From an uncultured Bacteroidales bacterium (GTDB taxonomy: Bacteria; Bacteroidota; Bacteroidia; Bacteroidales; P3): 64,000 bases of DNA. The stretch covers positions 62,001-126,000 of the forward strand of contig CAJOHZ010000002.1 in the NCBI GenBank assembly GCA_905234695.1, in the 5' to 3' direction. How positions within the stretch are numbered: position 1 is the first letter of the stretch; the number at the start of each line of letters is the position of its first letter. Below the pieces are notes generated by a model, which was not told where the DNA came from, did no database searches, and was given only the letters and a program-made list of their open reading frames with translations. The translations under genes and the position numbers were made by a program. Shown in pieces: positions 52,328 through 60,355 of this stretch.

Positions 52328-54820
52328 TTATTTTTTATTAAAAATAAACGACCCGGTAAATGCTGATGTTCTAAATGGAAATTGGCTTCCACCTGTGGCG
52401 GTTTTAACTTGTGTCGTTACCTCTTTCAAAAAATCATCCTCTGAGAGGTTTGGAATATCCAACACTCGTAAGAAAGCTGTCGCAAATGGGCTATGTCCAT
52501 CAGAGACAGACCCATCTGAGGCTTTTTTCCCAATAGCTGTTGAAAAGAAAATAATTGTACCTTCTGCAGCATCCATTGATCCAAAACCATTAGCATGACC
52601 CCGTTTTTGGGCAAATGGATTGTCACGGCAAGCATCCAAAAATATCATCTTCAACGGGCAACCTGATTCATTTAATATATCAAGTACCATCTGTACCTCT
52701 ATACTGTTATACTTGGCGACTTTTTCGTCATTCATATTTGTACCCACTGGAATAAGGTAGTTCTTATTGTCAATAGCCATACCGTGACCAGCGTAGTATA
52801 TCAACGCTACATCATACCCTATTGCTTTGGCTCGAAAATTACTTAACGAGGTTTCCATTTGCTGCTTATTTTGATCATATGCTGTATTAACAGAGAATCC
52901 AAGAGTTTGTAATTTGGCAGCGACGGATCGAGCATCGTTAATAGAGTTGTTTAAATCATTCCCTTTGCCATAATGGTTATTACCTATTACAAGAGCAATA
53001 CGTTTTTCCCCGCTCTCTTTCATCACTGTTTTTGTATATGTTACCATCTTTTCCTCTGCTACGGTTTCTATGTCATTGGTTGCTTCTACACGAATGGTAT
53101 TTTTCCCTTCTTTTAAATGCACAGTATATTTCTTTCTAAACGCATATCCGTCATCGGGTATTACGCTAAGTGCGCGGTAAGACTCCAAATACTCCCCATT
53201 GACGTATACTTTAACAGCACTTATTTTGGCATCTGATTTGATTGCAATTTCAAAATCATACATTTGTTTTGTAATTGTGGGTTTATAATCAATCCAATTA
53301 ATTATTATTGATTGATTTTCTGTGCCTTTCCTCTTTTGATAAATACTTTGACTGTTATTATTGGACTTCATCCCCATATGGACAAACATTTTATTCGCCA
53401 TATCATAAAAGTCATCTACATAATCATGTTTCGAGAATTCAACAATATCGGGGATGGCTTCTTTAACCACATTTACCGATTTCTTTTCAAATGGTACAGA
53501 CACATTACCATAAAAATCAATAGCGCCATATTTTCCGTTCTTGCTCAAAATATAATGGTTATGAAATAATTCCTCAAACGTATCAAATTCACAAGTAACA
53601 TATCGTTGTTCAAAAACATGCCCATCTTCTTTTTCATAGAGACAAATCAGTCCTATTTTTTTCGTTGACGATGACTTTACGCAAATATTAGTAATTATTA
53701 TCCCACTTATTGCCAATGCTTCTTCATGTGAGTTATAATAAAAATGTCGCTTTCCTAATTTGTCTTGTTGGATTTTCTCTTCATTCTTTTGGAAACAATC
53801 TATCCGAATAATGTCCATTTCTGTAGGGCACATCCAGTTTCCTTTACTATTAAAACCAAATTTTCCATCCAGCATGGTAATGAAATATCCATGATTTAAC
53901 GCTTGAATATTGTCATACTCCAATGGAATAATAATATTGCCTACTCCATCTATTACACCCCACTTCACTGGTCCATTACTATATTTATATGAATCAATGT
54001 TACTGCGTATTAATCCTTTTATTCCTGTTGAACGCTCAAATTGCTTCTCTAGTATTGAGATTTTTTCCATCGACGATGTTAATGTATCGAATTTGTTGTA
54101 ACTAAATTTTTTAGTGTTTTGTGCCTTTTTACCCACTATTGCATAACCATCATGGAAAAAATATGATGCACCATCGTATGTGAACGGGATAACCTCATTC
54201 CACGACTCATCAACATATCCTATTTTATGGTTCTTTTCAACGCATCTTAATTTGTTATTTAATGATAATTGCTCAAAGTGATCGTAAGCAATAGGGACTA
54301 ACAATTTTTTGTCTTCTCCCACAACACCCCATTGAGCCTTATTTTTTATAGGATAGACATTACTTTCATAGACTAATGAACTGCCAGATTTCTCTGGATA
54401 TCTGTCAATACCATCATATATAAGTGGAATGACAACTGCCCCTGAAGAATCTATCACTCCATACTTTTTGTTGAAACAGACAAAAATGCGAATACCCTTT
54501 GGGGTGTAATACCATCCTAAAATATCGTCATATCTAAATGGGGTGACCTTTTCTCCATTCAAATTCATAATACCCCAATTCCCCAATTTTTGAACAGGTA
54601 TTATTGCATAGCGGTTTTTTAAGTACACATATTTTCCATGTTCAGTATTTGATCTAATATTGTCATATTGATATGGAATAATAACATTACCAAATTTGTC
54701 TGACAATCCATATTTCCCATTTTTTTCTGAAACATATAGGGTGTCTGTTGTTTGTGCTGTTGCGTAATTACAATGAATTATAACCGCAACAAGAAGAAAA
54801 AACATTAACTTCTTCATCAT
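52328..54820 (-). CDS. Exported WG-repeat protein with C-terminal caspase-like protease domain
   Basis: An 830-residue protein with signal peptide (MMKKLMFFLLVAVIIHCNYA). An N-terminal half of about eight WG repeats follows (KYGLSDKFGNVIIPYQYDNI, NWGIMNLNGEKVTPFRYDDI and others). A beta-sandwich region (FEIAIKSDAKISAVKVYVNG) leads to a caspase-fold domain with ALVIGNNHYG, catalytic His in IYYAGHGM near residue 677 and Cys in IFLDACRDNP near residue 730. Metacaspase-type enzymes cut after Arg or Lys. The signal peptide makes an intracellular defence role unlikely. WG repeats may recognise a partner or substrate. Confidence 0.86.
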   Translation of the reverse strand: MMKKLMFFLLVAVIIHCNYATAQTTDTLYVSEKNGKYGLSDKFGNVIIPYQYDNIRSNTEHGKYVYLKNRYAIIPVQKLGNWGIMNLNGEKVTPFRYDDILGWYYTPKGIRIFVCFNKKYGVIDSSGAVVIPLIYDGIDRYPEKSGSSLVYESNVYPIKNKAQWGVVGEDKKLLVPIAYDHFEQLSLNNKLRCVEKNHKIGYVDESWNEVIPFTYDGASYFFHDGYAIVGKKAQNTKKFSYNKFDTLTSSMEKISILEKQFERSTGIKGLIRSNIDSYKYSNGPVKWGVIDGVGNIIIPLEYDNIQALNHGYFITMLDGKFGFNSKGNWMCPTEMDIIRIDCFQKNEEKIQQDKLGKRHFYYNSHEEALAISGIIITNICVKSSSTKKIGLICLYEKEDGHVFEQRYVTCEFDTFEELFHNHYILSKNGKYGAIDFYGNVSVPFEKKSVNVVKEAIPDIVEFSKHDYVDDFYDMANKMFVHMGMKSNNNSQSIYQKRKGTENQSIIINWIDYKPTITKQMYDFEIAIKSDAKISAVKVYVNGEYLESYRALSVIPDDGYAFRKKYTVHLKEGKNTIRVEATNDIETVAEEKMVTYTKTVMKESGEKRIALVIGNNHYGKGNDLNNSINDARSVAAKLQTLGFSVNTAYDQNKQQMETSLSNFRAKAIGYDVALIYYAGHGMAIDNKNYLIPVGTNMNDEKVAKYNSIEVQMVLDILNESGCPLKMIFLDACRDNPFAQKRGHANGFGSMDAAEGTIIFFSTAIGKKASDGSVSDGHSPFATAFLRVLDIPNLSEDDFLKEVTTQVKTATGGSQFPFRTSAFTGSFIFNKK

Positions 54821-54845
54821 ATAAAAATTTTTGTGCAAATAAATG

Positions 54846-55421
54846 TTATTTATTTAATGGCAAAGAAAATCCAATACCAAACAATAAGCCATCAAGTTGA
54901 TCAAATTTGGGAACAAAATTATATCCAAGCATAAAATATATTGGCATACAATTAATTGTAATCAACGGTGTAATGTTAAAATATGGGATGGTTTTATAGT
55001 CAGATGAGCCAGTAGCATTTGCCGTGTTGTATGTTTTAGCCATTTCAAGACCAATATTGCATGATAATCGAAAGAAAAAATCTTCATCAATCATTATTGT
55101 TTTCCCTGCTAACCCACAGTGAATTGCCCATGTGGGCTCTCGGTAGTCTTGTTCGGATATTTGATATACATAATTATCTCCACACCAACACACATCCACT
55201 ATTCCACCAAATGCAGTTATTCCCCATTTGTACCCCGGATAATTTATATAACCAGCCAGCGGTAGCCATTTAGGAGACCTCTGCTCTAATAATCTAATAG
55301 ACTCTTTGGAATCAATAGATTGACATAAACTCAAGTTTGTTATATTATTAATTGCGAGAACTGACGGACATGTATAAATCAAACAAATCAATAGCAATGG
55401 GGGAAATAGTTTGGTCTTCAT
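54846..55421 (-). CDS. Probable outer-membrane beta-barrel protein
   Basis: A 191-residue protein starting MKTKLFPPLLLICLIYTCPS with a signal peptide. The mature part has alternating hydrophobic strands, many aromatic residues and the ending LLFGIGFSLPLNK, as in small outer-membrane barrels. It lies 25 bp before the caspase-like gene and resembles the next upstream gene product in layout. No named family. Confidence 0.65.
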   Translation of the reverse strand: MKTKLFPPLLLICLIYTCPSVLAINNITNLSLCQSIDSKESIRLLEQRSPKWLPLAGYINYPGYKWGITAFGGIVDVCWCGDNYVYQISEQDYREPTWAIHCGLAGKTIMIDEDFFFRLSCNIGLEMAKTYNTANATGSSDYKTIPYFNITPLITINCMPIYFMLGYNFVPKFDQLDGLLFGIGFSLPLNK

Positions 55422-55502
55422 AGACAATAATATTTGTTGTGGTTTTTTTTATATTTTTAATATTGATATACTTACACATTTACAAGGAATGACGTGTGGT
55501 GA

Positions 55503-56144
55503 CTATTCAAATAACGACAGGATTTCTCCCAAGTCAAACCCTATACCAAAGGTAAAACAATTATTAAGTGGCACATTGGAAAAATAAAAATCGTATCCAG
55601 CATATAACATTAAATTATTGTCCCATAGTTTAATTTCTATTCCAGGAGATATCAGTACCGCAAATCTTTCAGCTGGCTCTCTTTTTATTATATTATGACC
55701 TCTAGTATTTTCATATTCTACTCCTGTGCGGAACGCCGCCCCACCAACATTACATGTAAGACTAAAATATGTAAAAGATATTCTGTTTCTAATGTAAAAA
55801 TCCCCCCATAACAAAAAAGGCAGATTTTCTTCAGAAAAATATTTGAATGAAATTTGTTGGAAATTATAACTGACCCCTATACCAATCAAATAATAATCGC
55901 ATATCCCAATTCCATCAATAGACAGGCCCCATGTACTCCACGGGTTCATATACTTTGAATAAATAGCGAAAAAACCATCGAATCCCGGATCAAAAAATCC
56001 ATTCAAATGATTATCACCGGCCTCTTGTTTGCTTTCCGTGATAATTACTGCTGAATCGTTTGTGGGATGGAGGTCATTAGCTTTTGAATATACACTCGTG
56101 GTAATTCCTGTCAAAAGCATTATTGTTAGTATTGTTTTTTTCAT
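55503..56144 (-). CDS. Probable outer-membrane beta-barrel protein, similar in layout to its neighbour
   Basis: A 213-residue protein with signal peptide MKKTILTIMLLTGITTSVYS. Strand-rich segments such as WSTWGLSIDGIGICDYYLIG and LMLYAGYDFYFSNVPLNNCF follow, ending in FGIGFDLGEILSLFE. Both this and the 54846 product end in a variant of LxFGIGF, suggesting a tandem pair of barrels. The start was set at 56144 by the signal peptide. It is 81 bp upstream of the neighbour. Confidence 0.65.
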   Translation of the reverse strand: MKKTILTIMLLTGITTSVYSKANDLHPTNDSAVIITESKQEAGDNHLNGFFDPGFDGFFAIYSKYMNPWSTWGLSIDGIGICDYYLIGIGVSYNFQQISFKYFSEENLPFLLWGDFYIRNRISFTYFSLTCNVGGAAFRTGVEYENTRGHNIIKREPAERFAVLISPGIEIKLWDNNLMLYAGYDFYFSNVPLNNCFTFGIGFDLGEILSLFE

Positions 56145-56273
56145 ACTATTTTTCTGTTTAATATTGGGATACAATTAATAACAGCAACCGAGAACAAATT
56201 CTGAATAAGTAATGTTTGAAGGTATACTCTATTGCTTTCCGGCTTATACGGAGAGATTCCTTGTTATTAATTG

Positions 56274-56672
56274 TTATTTTCTTTTTCCTTTCTTAAAATC
56301 TTTTTTACATAATATTCCTTCATACTTATATTCATTATTTTTCATGGTCTTTTCAAATACAAGATATGTACAAATAACATTAGCGCCTAAATGGCTAGAA
56401 TAGGAGTTTTTTAACTGCCACCCCCTGTTATTCATATATTCTGTAATTTCATCAAAAGTGGAGAAACGGATTTTACACCCCGTTGAATCAACAATCTTAG
56501 TTCTTACATTCCTATAACCATCCCTGTCAAAATCAAGGTACACATAATGACTAGATCTATCCCAGGTAAGTTCACAATAAACGTTTCTCTCCTGTTTCAG
56601 ACTATTTGTTTGAGTGTATGCTGGATATAACGAACACAACATACAAAATACAATTAAAAGTTTTTTTCTCAT
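56274..56672 (-). CDS. Small exported protein of unknown function
   Basis: A 132-residue protein with signal peptide (MRKKLLIVFCMLCSLYPAYT). The mature part is polar, with Tyr- and Lys-rich segments and a very basic C-terminus (KKDFKKGKRK). No family recognised. Its leader shares a 13-bp block at the same distance from the ATG as the leader of the gene at 56994, which suggests common regulation. Confidence 0.62.
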   Translation of the reverse strand: MRKKLLIVFCMLCSLYPAYTQTNSLKQERNVYCELTWDRSSHYVYLDFDRDGYRNVRTKIVDSTGCKIRFSTFDEITEYMNNRGWQLKNSYSSHLGANVICTYLVFEKTMKNNEYKYEGILCKKDFKKGKRK

Positions 56673-56742
56673 ATAAGTCACCCTGTTTCGTGTCGGGCGC
56701 AACCCTTTGTACCTTCCTGAAATTTCTTCGGTTGGCGATTAT
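56673..56742 (-). promoter_or_regulatory. Leader block shared by two small genes (copy 1)
   Basis: The sequence directly upstream of the 56672 ATG contains GGTTGGCGATTAT (56730-56742, plus strand) 57 bases before the start codon, and a partly conserved GT-CCT-CCTGA block nearer the gene. The same elements at the same spacing precede the 56994 gene. Confidence 0.6.
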
Positions 56743-56763
56743 TAATCAATTTTATTCTGCTTT

Positions 56764-56994
56764 TTACAAATGCTGTACACTGTCCAACTTGTATTGTAAA
56801 GTGGCAATTATACTATCTTTTTGATTTAACTCTGACATTAAATCCTGTTGTATTTCCCTGATTTCCTGAATATCCTTCTTAAAACCTGGACTTATCTTTG
56901 AATAGGGCATACTGCATATGCACGCAATAAATACGCTTTCAATAATGACTAAAGCGCCTAAAACAATCAGACCAATTTTACATTTTTTATTCAT
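56764..56994 (-). CDS. Small membrane-anchored coiled-coil protein
   Basis: A 76-residue protein: MNKKCKIGLIVLGALVIIES opens a single membrane anchor (to about residue 28). A helical tail follows (KKDIQEIREIQQDLMSELNQ) with a heptad pattern and ending in LQYKLDSVQHL. It is probably anchored in the inner membrane with the coil outside. Function unknown. Confidence 0.62.
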   Translation of the reverse strand: MNKKCKIGLIVLGALVIIESVFIACICSMPYSKISPGFKKDIQEIREIQQDLMSELNQKDSIIATLQYKLDSVQHL

Positions 56995-57064
56995 ACTATA
57001 TATCCCTATATATGTGACGGGAAAACTTATGTGCCTCCCTGAGTTCCCAGTGGTTGGCGATTAT
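56995..57064 (-). promoter_or_regulatory. Leader block shared by two small genes (copy 2)
   Basis: GGTTGGCGATTAT at 57052-57064 (plus strand) lies 57 bases before the 56994 start codon, exactly as in copy 1. A CCTCCCTGA block between it and the gene corresponds to CCTTCCTGA in copy 1. Sequence between the blocks has diverged. Confidence 0.6.
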
Positions 57065-57071
57065 ACATACT

Positions 57072-57108
57072 AAAAAAGCATAGAACTCGAGTTGCTTCAG
57101 TTCTACGC
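57072..57108 (-). terminator. Terminator-like hairpin on the minus strand, in a gene-free region
   Basis: Read on the minus strand, GCGTAGAACT and AGTTCTATGC pair across 11 bases and are followed by TTTTTT (57072-57077). No protein gene ends here. It could end a small RNA starting near 57322 or act as an attenuator before the 56994 gene. Confidence 0.65.
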
Positions 57109-57627
57109 TAATTAGGTATCGCCAAACACCTTTCCGATATAAAACTGATTTGAACCTTATCCTATGCCCCCAATATGCAGCGGTCAAGAGACCTTACATA
57201 AAGGCAAAACAGAAAAGGCATCAGTATTATAGTCCATCGGTTAAAATTTGGCGAACTTTAATTAGCGGACTAACTACAAATGCTTTCTTCGCATCGTCCG
57301 GTAGTGACTCTCACCGGAAAACGATTGCAAATATACGCATTTATTTTGATACTGACGCACTTCTAGGATAAAGTTCCTGATAAAAGTAATGAATATCAGA
57401 ACAATGGCATAAAAAAAAAATCTGTATTCTATTCCTACATGCCCACAAAACGCCCTCATAAAACGGTATTTGGATGCTATGTTTGGAGATTATCACCGCT
57501 GCCACTGAACCCTATGCAATGAAGGCTACCGCCAATAGGTTCAGTTGCAAGCCGCCTTTTCGGAAACTGGCGATGGAAGATGCTTCTATATGCAAACTCA
57601 CGGTGAAAATGAATAGCACCAATCAGC
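57109..57627. other. Stretch without a supported gene
   Basis: About 520 bases with short frames only. On the minus strand TATATTTG (57328-57335) is a promoter-like box. Just inside it, CCGGTAGTGA and TCACCGG (57299-57317, plus strand) form a small hairpin. The part 57470-57630 has some codon-like texture (for example a plus-strand frame with FSCKPPFRKLAMEDASICKL) and may be a gene remnant, but I recognise nothing in it. Confidence 0.5.
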
Positions 57628-57664
57628 AAAAAAATCCTCCGCCCGTGAAGAAACCAAGCGGAGG
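57628..57664 (-). terminator. Terminator of the second PIN toxin-antitoxin operon
   Basis: On the minus strand CCTCCGC and GCGGAGG enclose a 15-base loop and are followed by a T-run (A-run 57627-57634 on the plus strand). It lies 37 bp beyond the PIN toxin stop. Confidence 0.85.
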
Positions 57665-57700
57665 ATAACGTTAATGGTTGTGCAGAATAGTGCTATCTCA

Positions 57701-58120
57701 TTATTCCTTTGTTTTCATCTTCAGCAATTCAAGCAGCTGTGCATACTTGATGACAGGGATTCCTTTGTGTTGATTCAAATCAGTGAGGTCTTTGTCTCCG
57801 CTGACAATATAATCCACCGGAACACTCTCGGCCATTGACAACAAGTAAAGGTCTTTGATGTCCCGAATTGAAGATACAGCATGCTCTGTTATTTCGGTAA
57901 ACAGACATACGTCATATACCATCTCAAAGAAATAATAACGAGTTTCTTGTGAGATGAGTTTCTCGAATTTCGGACGTTCTATCACGGTACGAATCTCTTC
58001 AAGCAAAGGATCGGATACATATACATCCACATCGTGACGGTTGAGTACCTCGCGCAACGAAGAAAGCCGTCGTCCTATCATGAACGAAATCCACAGGTTG
58101 GTGTCGAACAAGATTTTCAT
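57701..58120 (-). CDS. PIN-domain toxin (second pair)
   Basis: A 139-residue PIN ribonuclease. Acidic residues are in ILFDTNLWISFM, DPLLEEIRTVI, IRDIKDLYLLSMA and VSGDKDLTDL, matching the PIN subfamily with the terminal SGDKDL motif. Its ATG overlaps the antitoxin stop (58117-58120). It differs clearly in sequence from the toxin at 22028, so the two pairs are independent, not recent copies. A strong terminator follows. Confidence 0.88.
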   Translation of the reverse strand: MKILFDTNLWISFMIGRRLSSLREVLNRHDVDVYVSDPLLEEIRTVIERPKFEKLISQETRYYFFEMVYDVCLFTEITEHAVSSIRDIKDLYLLSMAESVPVDYIVSGDKDLTDLNQHKGIPVIKYAQLLELLKMKTKE

Positions 58121-58311
58121 TTTCTCCCGTAACGGACAGCATTAACTTCGTTGGCGATTTCCTCATCGGTCATCTGCGGAGATGTCGGGCAAGAGGCAAT
58201 GAAACTGTCAATGGACGTACGTCTTGGACGCATCCCCCAACCCATTCGGGCAGCCAACGCCTCGATGATACCATAATCAGAAACAGGAACTGATAATACC
58301 AAGTCTTCCAT
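58117..58311 (-). CDS. Antitoxin partner of the second PIN toxin
   Basis: A 64-residue protein starting MEDLVLSVPVSDYGIIEALA. The strand-helix start LVLSVPVSDYGIIEALAARM is typical of the antitoxins that precede this PIN subfamily. The C-terminal part (TDEEIANEVNAVRYGRK) would bind the toxin. Overlap with the toxin gene by four bases supports coupled translation. Antitoxin identity is inferred from order, size and the N-terminal pattern. Confidence 0.8.
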   Translation of the reverse strand: MEDLVLSVPVSDYGIIEALAARMGWGMRPRRTSIDSFIASCPTSPQMTDEEIANEVNAVRYGRK

Positions 58312-58463
58312 AGATTTTTTTTCTTTGATAACGTCGTTTTCTGTTTTTTATTGCACAAAGCAAAAATGCTTATTTTCAATGACGTTGTTTCATCTCGGCA
58401 AAACAAGTGAGCTTGCTCTGCAATCGACTTCCACAACGTTCTAAATTATTTATTTACAATTAT

Positions 58464-58583
58464 TCATTTTTTTGTTCTCCGCTGCGCTATCTCCATAAGC
58501 CAGATGGCCTCATTATAGGCTACCTGTGCTTTCTCGAGCTCAAGTTCAACCACAATTGCACGTTCTTCTTCAGATAAACTCAT
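58464..58583 (-). pseudogene. Shortened HEPN-like partner of the nucleotidyltransferase (39 residues)
   Basis: ATG 58581-58583 to TGA 58464-58466 encodes 39 residues: MSLSEEERAIVVELELEKAQ, then VAYNEAIWLMEIAQRRTKK. The start resembles the first helix of HEPN toxins (often ML-SEEER--LV-LRLEKA). The rest of the domain, including the catalytic Arg/His motif, is absent, and no continuation is seen downstream. It overlaps the nucleotidyltransferase gene by four bases (ATGA), the usual layout of MNT-HEPN pairs. It may be a decayed toxin or a short peptide kept for another reason. Confidence 0.55.
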
Positions 58584-58897
58584 CTCAATATGATTTTATC
58601 GTGTTCAACATTTTTGTAAAATGGGGAATAGGACCAAGATGCCCAATCTTTCTTTGTGTATATATGCGGGTTAATGTTTGTCCATATTTCCCATCCAAAC
58701 TCTCTTAATGGATAGCAGTATTTGTCATGGTCATCAGCTGTGATACAGTCTTTGTCCAACAGAATTAGCAGATCGTAGTCGCTGTCGGCGCGAGCATCAC
58801 CACGGGCACGGGAGCCATATAGCCACAGAGAAGCCCCCTCGGGAAGAACCTTCTTTCCTAGCTCTGTTATGCGTTTGATGACTTGTGCTTGTTCCAT
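58580..58897 (-). CDS. Minimal nucleotidyltransferase (MNT antitoxin-like)
   Basis: A 105-residue nucleotidyltransferase with the complete catalytic signature LWLYGSRARGDARADSDYDL (GSxAxG and DxD). In MNT-HEPN modules this enzyme adds AMP to the HEPN toxin and silences it. The ATG at 58897 was chosen over a TTG at 58909 because TATCTTTG at 58907-58914 is a promoter box that would overlap the TTG; the message may be almost leaderless. The downstream partner is only a fragment, so this enzyme may have lost its usual target. Confidence 0.85.
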   Translation of the reverse strand: MEQAQVIKRITELGKKVLPEGASLWLYGSRARGDARADSDYDLLILLDKDCITADDHDKYCYPLREFGWEIWTNINPHIYTKKDWASWSYSPFYKNVEHDKIILR

Positions 58898-58978
58898 TTC
58901 AATTTGCAAAGATACAACTTTTTTCCAATATGGAAAGAAAACTTTTTATCGTCAGCATGAGGGGCTCGGAAACTGACT

Positions 58979-59002
58979 GCCCGGGGCAGTGCCTTGGATA
59001 AC
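58979..59002. repeat. Diverged copy of the intergenic palindromic repeat
   Basis: GCCCGGGGCAGTGCCTTGGA then TAAC matches the core GCCCAGGGCAACGCCCTGGGCTAAC-type sequence at about 34013-34041 with several changes. It lies in the 160-bp gap between the nucleotidyltransferase and rlmI genes. Confidence 0.5.
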
Positions 59003-59057
59003 TATCGCTCACACATCATACTCGCCTTGAAAGGGAAAAAGCATAGGCTGCCGGGGG

Positions 59058-60347
59058 CTATTCAATCTCCAGCAGGAGGCCTTTGAGGTATTCCCCTTCG
59101 GGGTGGCAGATGCTCACGGGATGGTCGGCGGCATGGGGCAGCTGACGGACGATGCGGACATTCCTGTGGGCGTTCATGGCAGAGGTGAATATCATGGTCT
59201 GGAAATCCTCTTTCGAGACAGCCTGCGAGCAGCTGAAGGTCATCAGCAAGCCCCCCTTGGGTAACGCTGCCATCGCCGCTTGGTTGATTTTGCGATAGCC
59301 TTTCAACCCCTGCTGTAACGCACGATGATTCTTGGCAAAGGCCGGCGGGTCGAGGATAATAAAGTCGAATTGAGAATTGAGAATTGAGAATTGAGAATTG
59401 GCTGACGAATCCTGTTTCTTTGCTAAAAACTGCAGCACATCGGCGACGGTGCCTTGGTGGGGGGCGACGGAGCCAAAGTTAAGGTCCACATTGCGGTTGC
59501 AGAGTTCGATGGCTTTCTTGCTGATGTCGACCGTCTCGACATATTCCGCGCCGCCTTTGAGGGCCGCAAGGGAGAAGCCGCCGGTATAGCCGAAGCAGTT
59601 GAGCACACGGTGACCTTTGGCGAGTTCCAGGACTAGTTTCCGATTCTCGCGCTGATCGATGAAGAAGCCCGTCTTTTGTCCCTCGTAAGGGTTGATTTTC
59701 ATGCGGATGCCGTTCTCTATTATCTCCCACTCCTCACTCTCCTCGCCCCACAGGTAGCCGTCGGTGCCGCCACCGGGCAGCGTCGCCGAACTCTTATCAA
59801 ATATCGAACGAAGGCTCGGGATAAGTTCACGTAGGAGTTCTGCCAGCAGAGGGAATGCCCTGTGCATCCCAACGCTGTGGGCTTGCAGCACCACGTTGCC
59901 CGCATACCAGTCCACCACTAGGCCGGGAAGGTAGTCCCCCTCGGCATGGACTAAACGGAACACGTTGGTGGTTTGAGTACCGGTCGGTGCCGTCAAATAG
60001 TCGAAGAACCCTAAGCGGCGGCGGTAGTCAATTGCGGAAAGGAGGCGTTTGCGGAACAGCCCTTCTGTAGGGGCGTACCCCTGTGTACGCCCGTTGTCGC
60101 GTAGGTCCGACAGGTCGAAGGTAAGCACCTTGCAGATGATGCTCTCGTTTTCCTGGTAGTGTCCCATGGCGAGCCACTGGCCGTCGGCGCTGTAGACATC
60201 CACCATGTCACCATCCTGAGGGAGAACACCCGCCTTGCCACTGGGCACTTCGATGCGTTTCACGGCACCGGAGAATATCCAGGGATGCCTCCGCATCACT
60301 GCCTTCTCCTTGCCAGGCGCCAAGATAAGTCTTCCCCTCGTCTCCAT
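59058..60347 (-). CDS. rlmI: 23S rRNA (cytosine) methyltransferase, RlmI-like
   Basis: A 429-residue SAM-dependent methyltransferase with an N-terminal PUA domain (LILAPGKEKAVMRRHPWIFS) and an RlmI-type Rossmann domain (GQKTGFFIDQRENRKLVLEL, VLNCFGYTGGFSLAAL, FIILDPPAFAK, LMTFSCSQAV with the catalytic Cys). It modifies C1962 (E. coli numbering) in 23S rRNA. Between AKKQDS and DFIILDPP it carries an insertion encoded by five 7-bp repeats and reading NSQFSILNSQF. The ATG at 60347 matches the family start; it lies 9 bp after rpe. Confidence 0.9.
   Translation of the reverse strand: METRGRLILAPGKEKAVMRRHPWIFSGAVKRIEVPSGKAGVLPQDGDMVDVYSADGQWLAMGHYQENESIICKVLTFDLSDLRDNGRTQGYAPTEGLFRKRLLSAIDYRRRLGFFDYLTAPTGTQTTNVFRLVHAEGDYLPGLVVDWYAGNVVLQAHSVGMHRAFPLLAELLRELIPSLRSIFDKSSATLPGGGTDGYLWGEESEEWEIIENGIRMKINPYEGQKTGFFIDQRENRKLVLELAKGHRVLNCFGYTGGFSLAALKGGAEYVETVDISKKAIELCNRNVDLNFGSVAPHQGTVADVLQFLAKKQDSSANSQFSILNSQFDFIILDPPAFAKNHRALQQGLKGYRKINQAAMAALPKGGLLMTFSCSQAVSKEDFQTMIFTSAMNAHRNVRIVRQLPHAADHPVSICHPEGEYLKGLLLEIE
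59367..59401. repeat. Five 7-bp repeats inside rlmI
   Basis: GAATTGA on the plus strand (TCAATTC on the coding strand) is repeated five times in a row, the last with one change, just before codons for the DFIILDPP motif. Because 7 is not a multiple of 3, gain or loss of one unit shifts the frame of the catalytic half. The repeat itself has no stop codon in any frame of the coding strand. Confidence 0.9.
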
Positions 60348-60355
60348 TTTCACTT

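Noticed and set aside
52328-54820. Caspase-like gene considered as an anti-phage suicide effector
   Set aside because: The protein has a signal peptide and WG repeats and lies among other exported proteins; no sensor or nuclease gene is nearby. An envelope or extracellular role fits better.
57474-57668. 64-codon plus-strand frame before the second PIN operon
   Set aside because: It runs into the minus-strand terminator hairpin, has no promoter and matches no family. At most it is a gene remnant.
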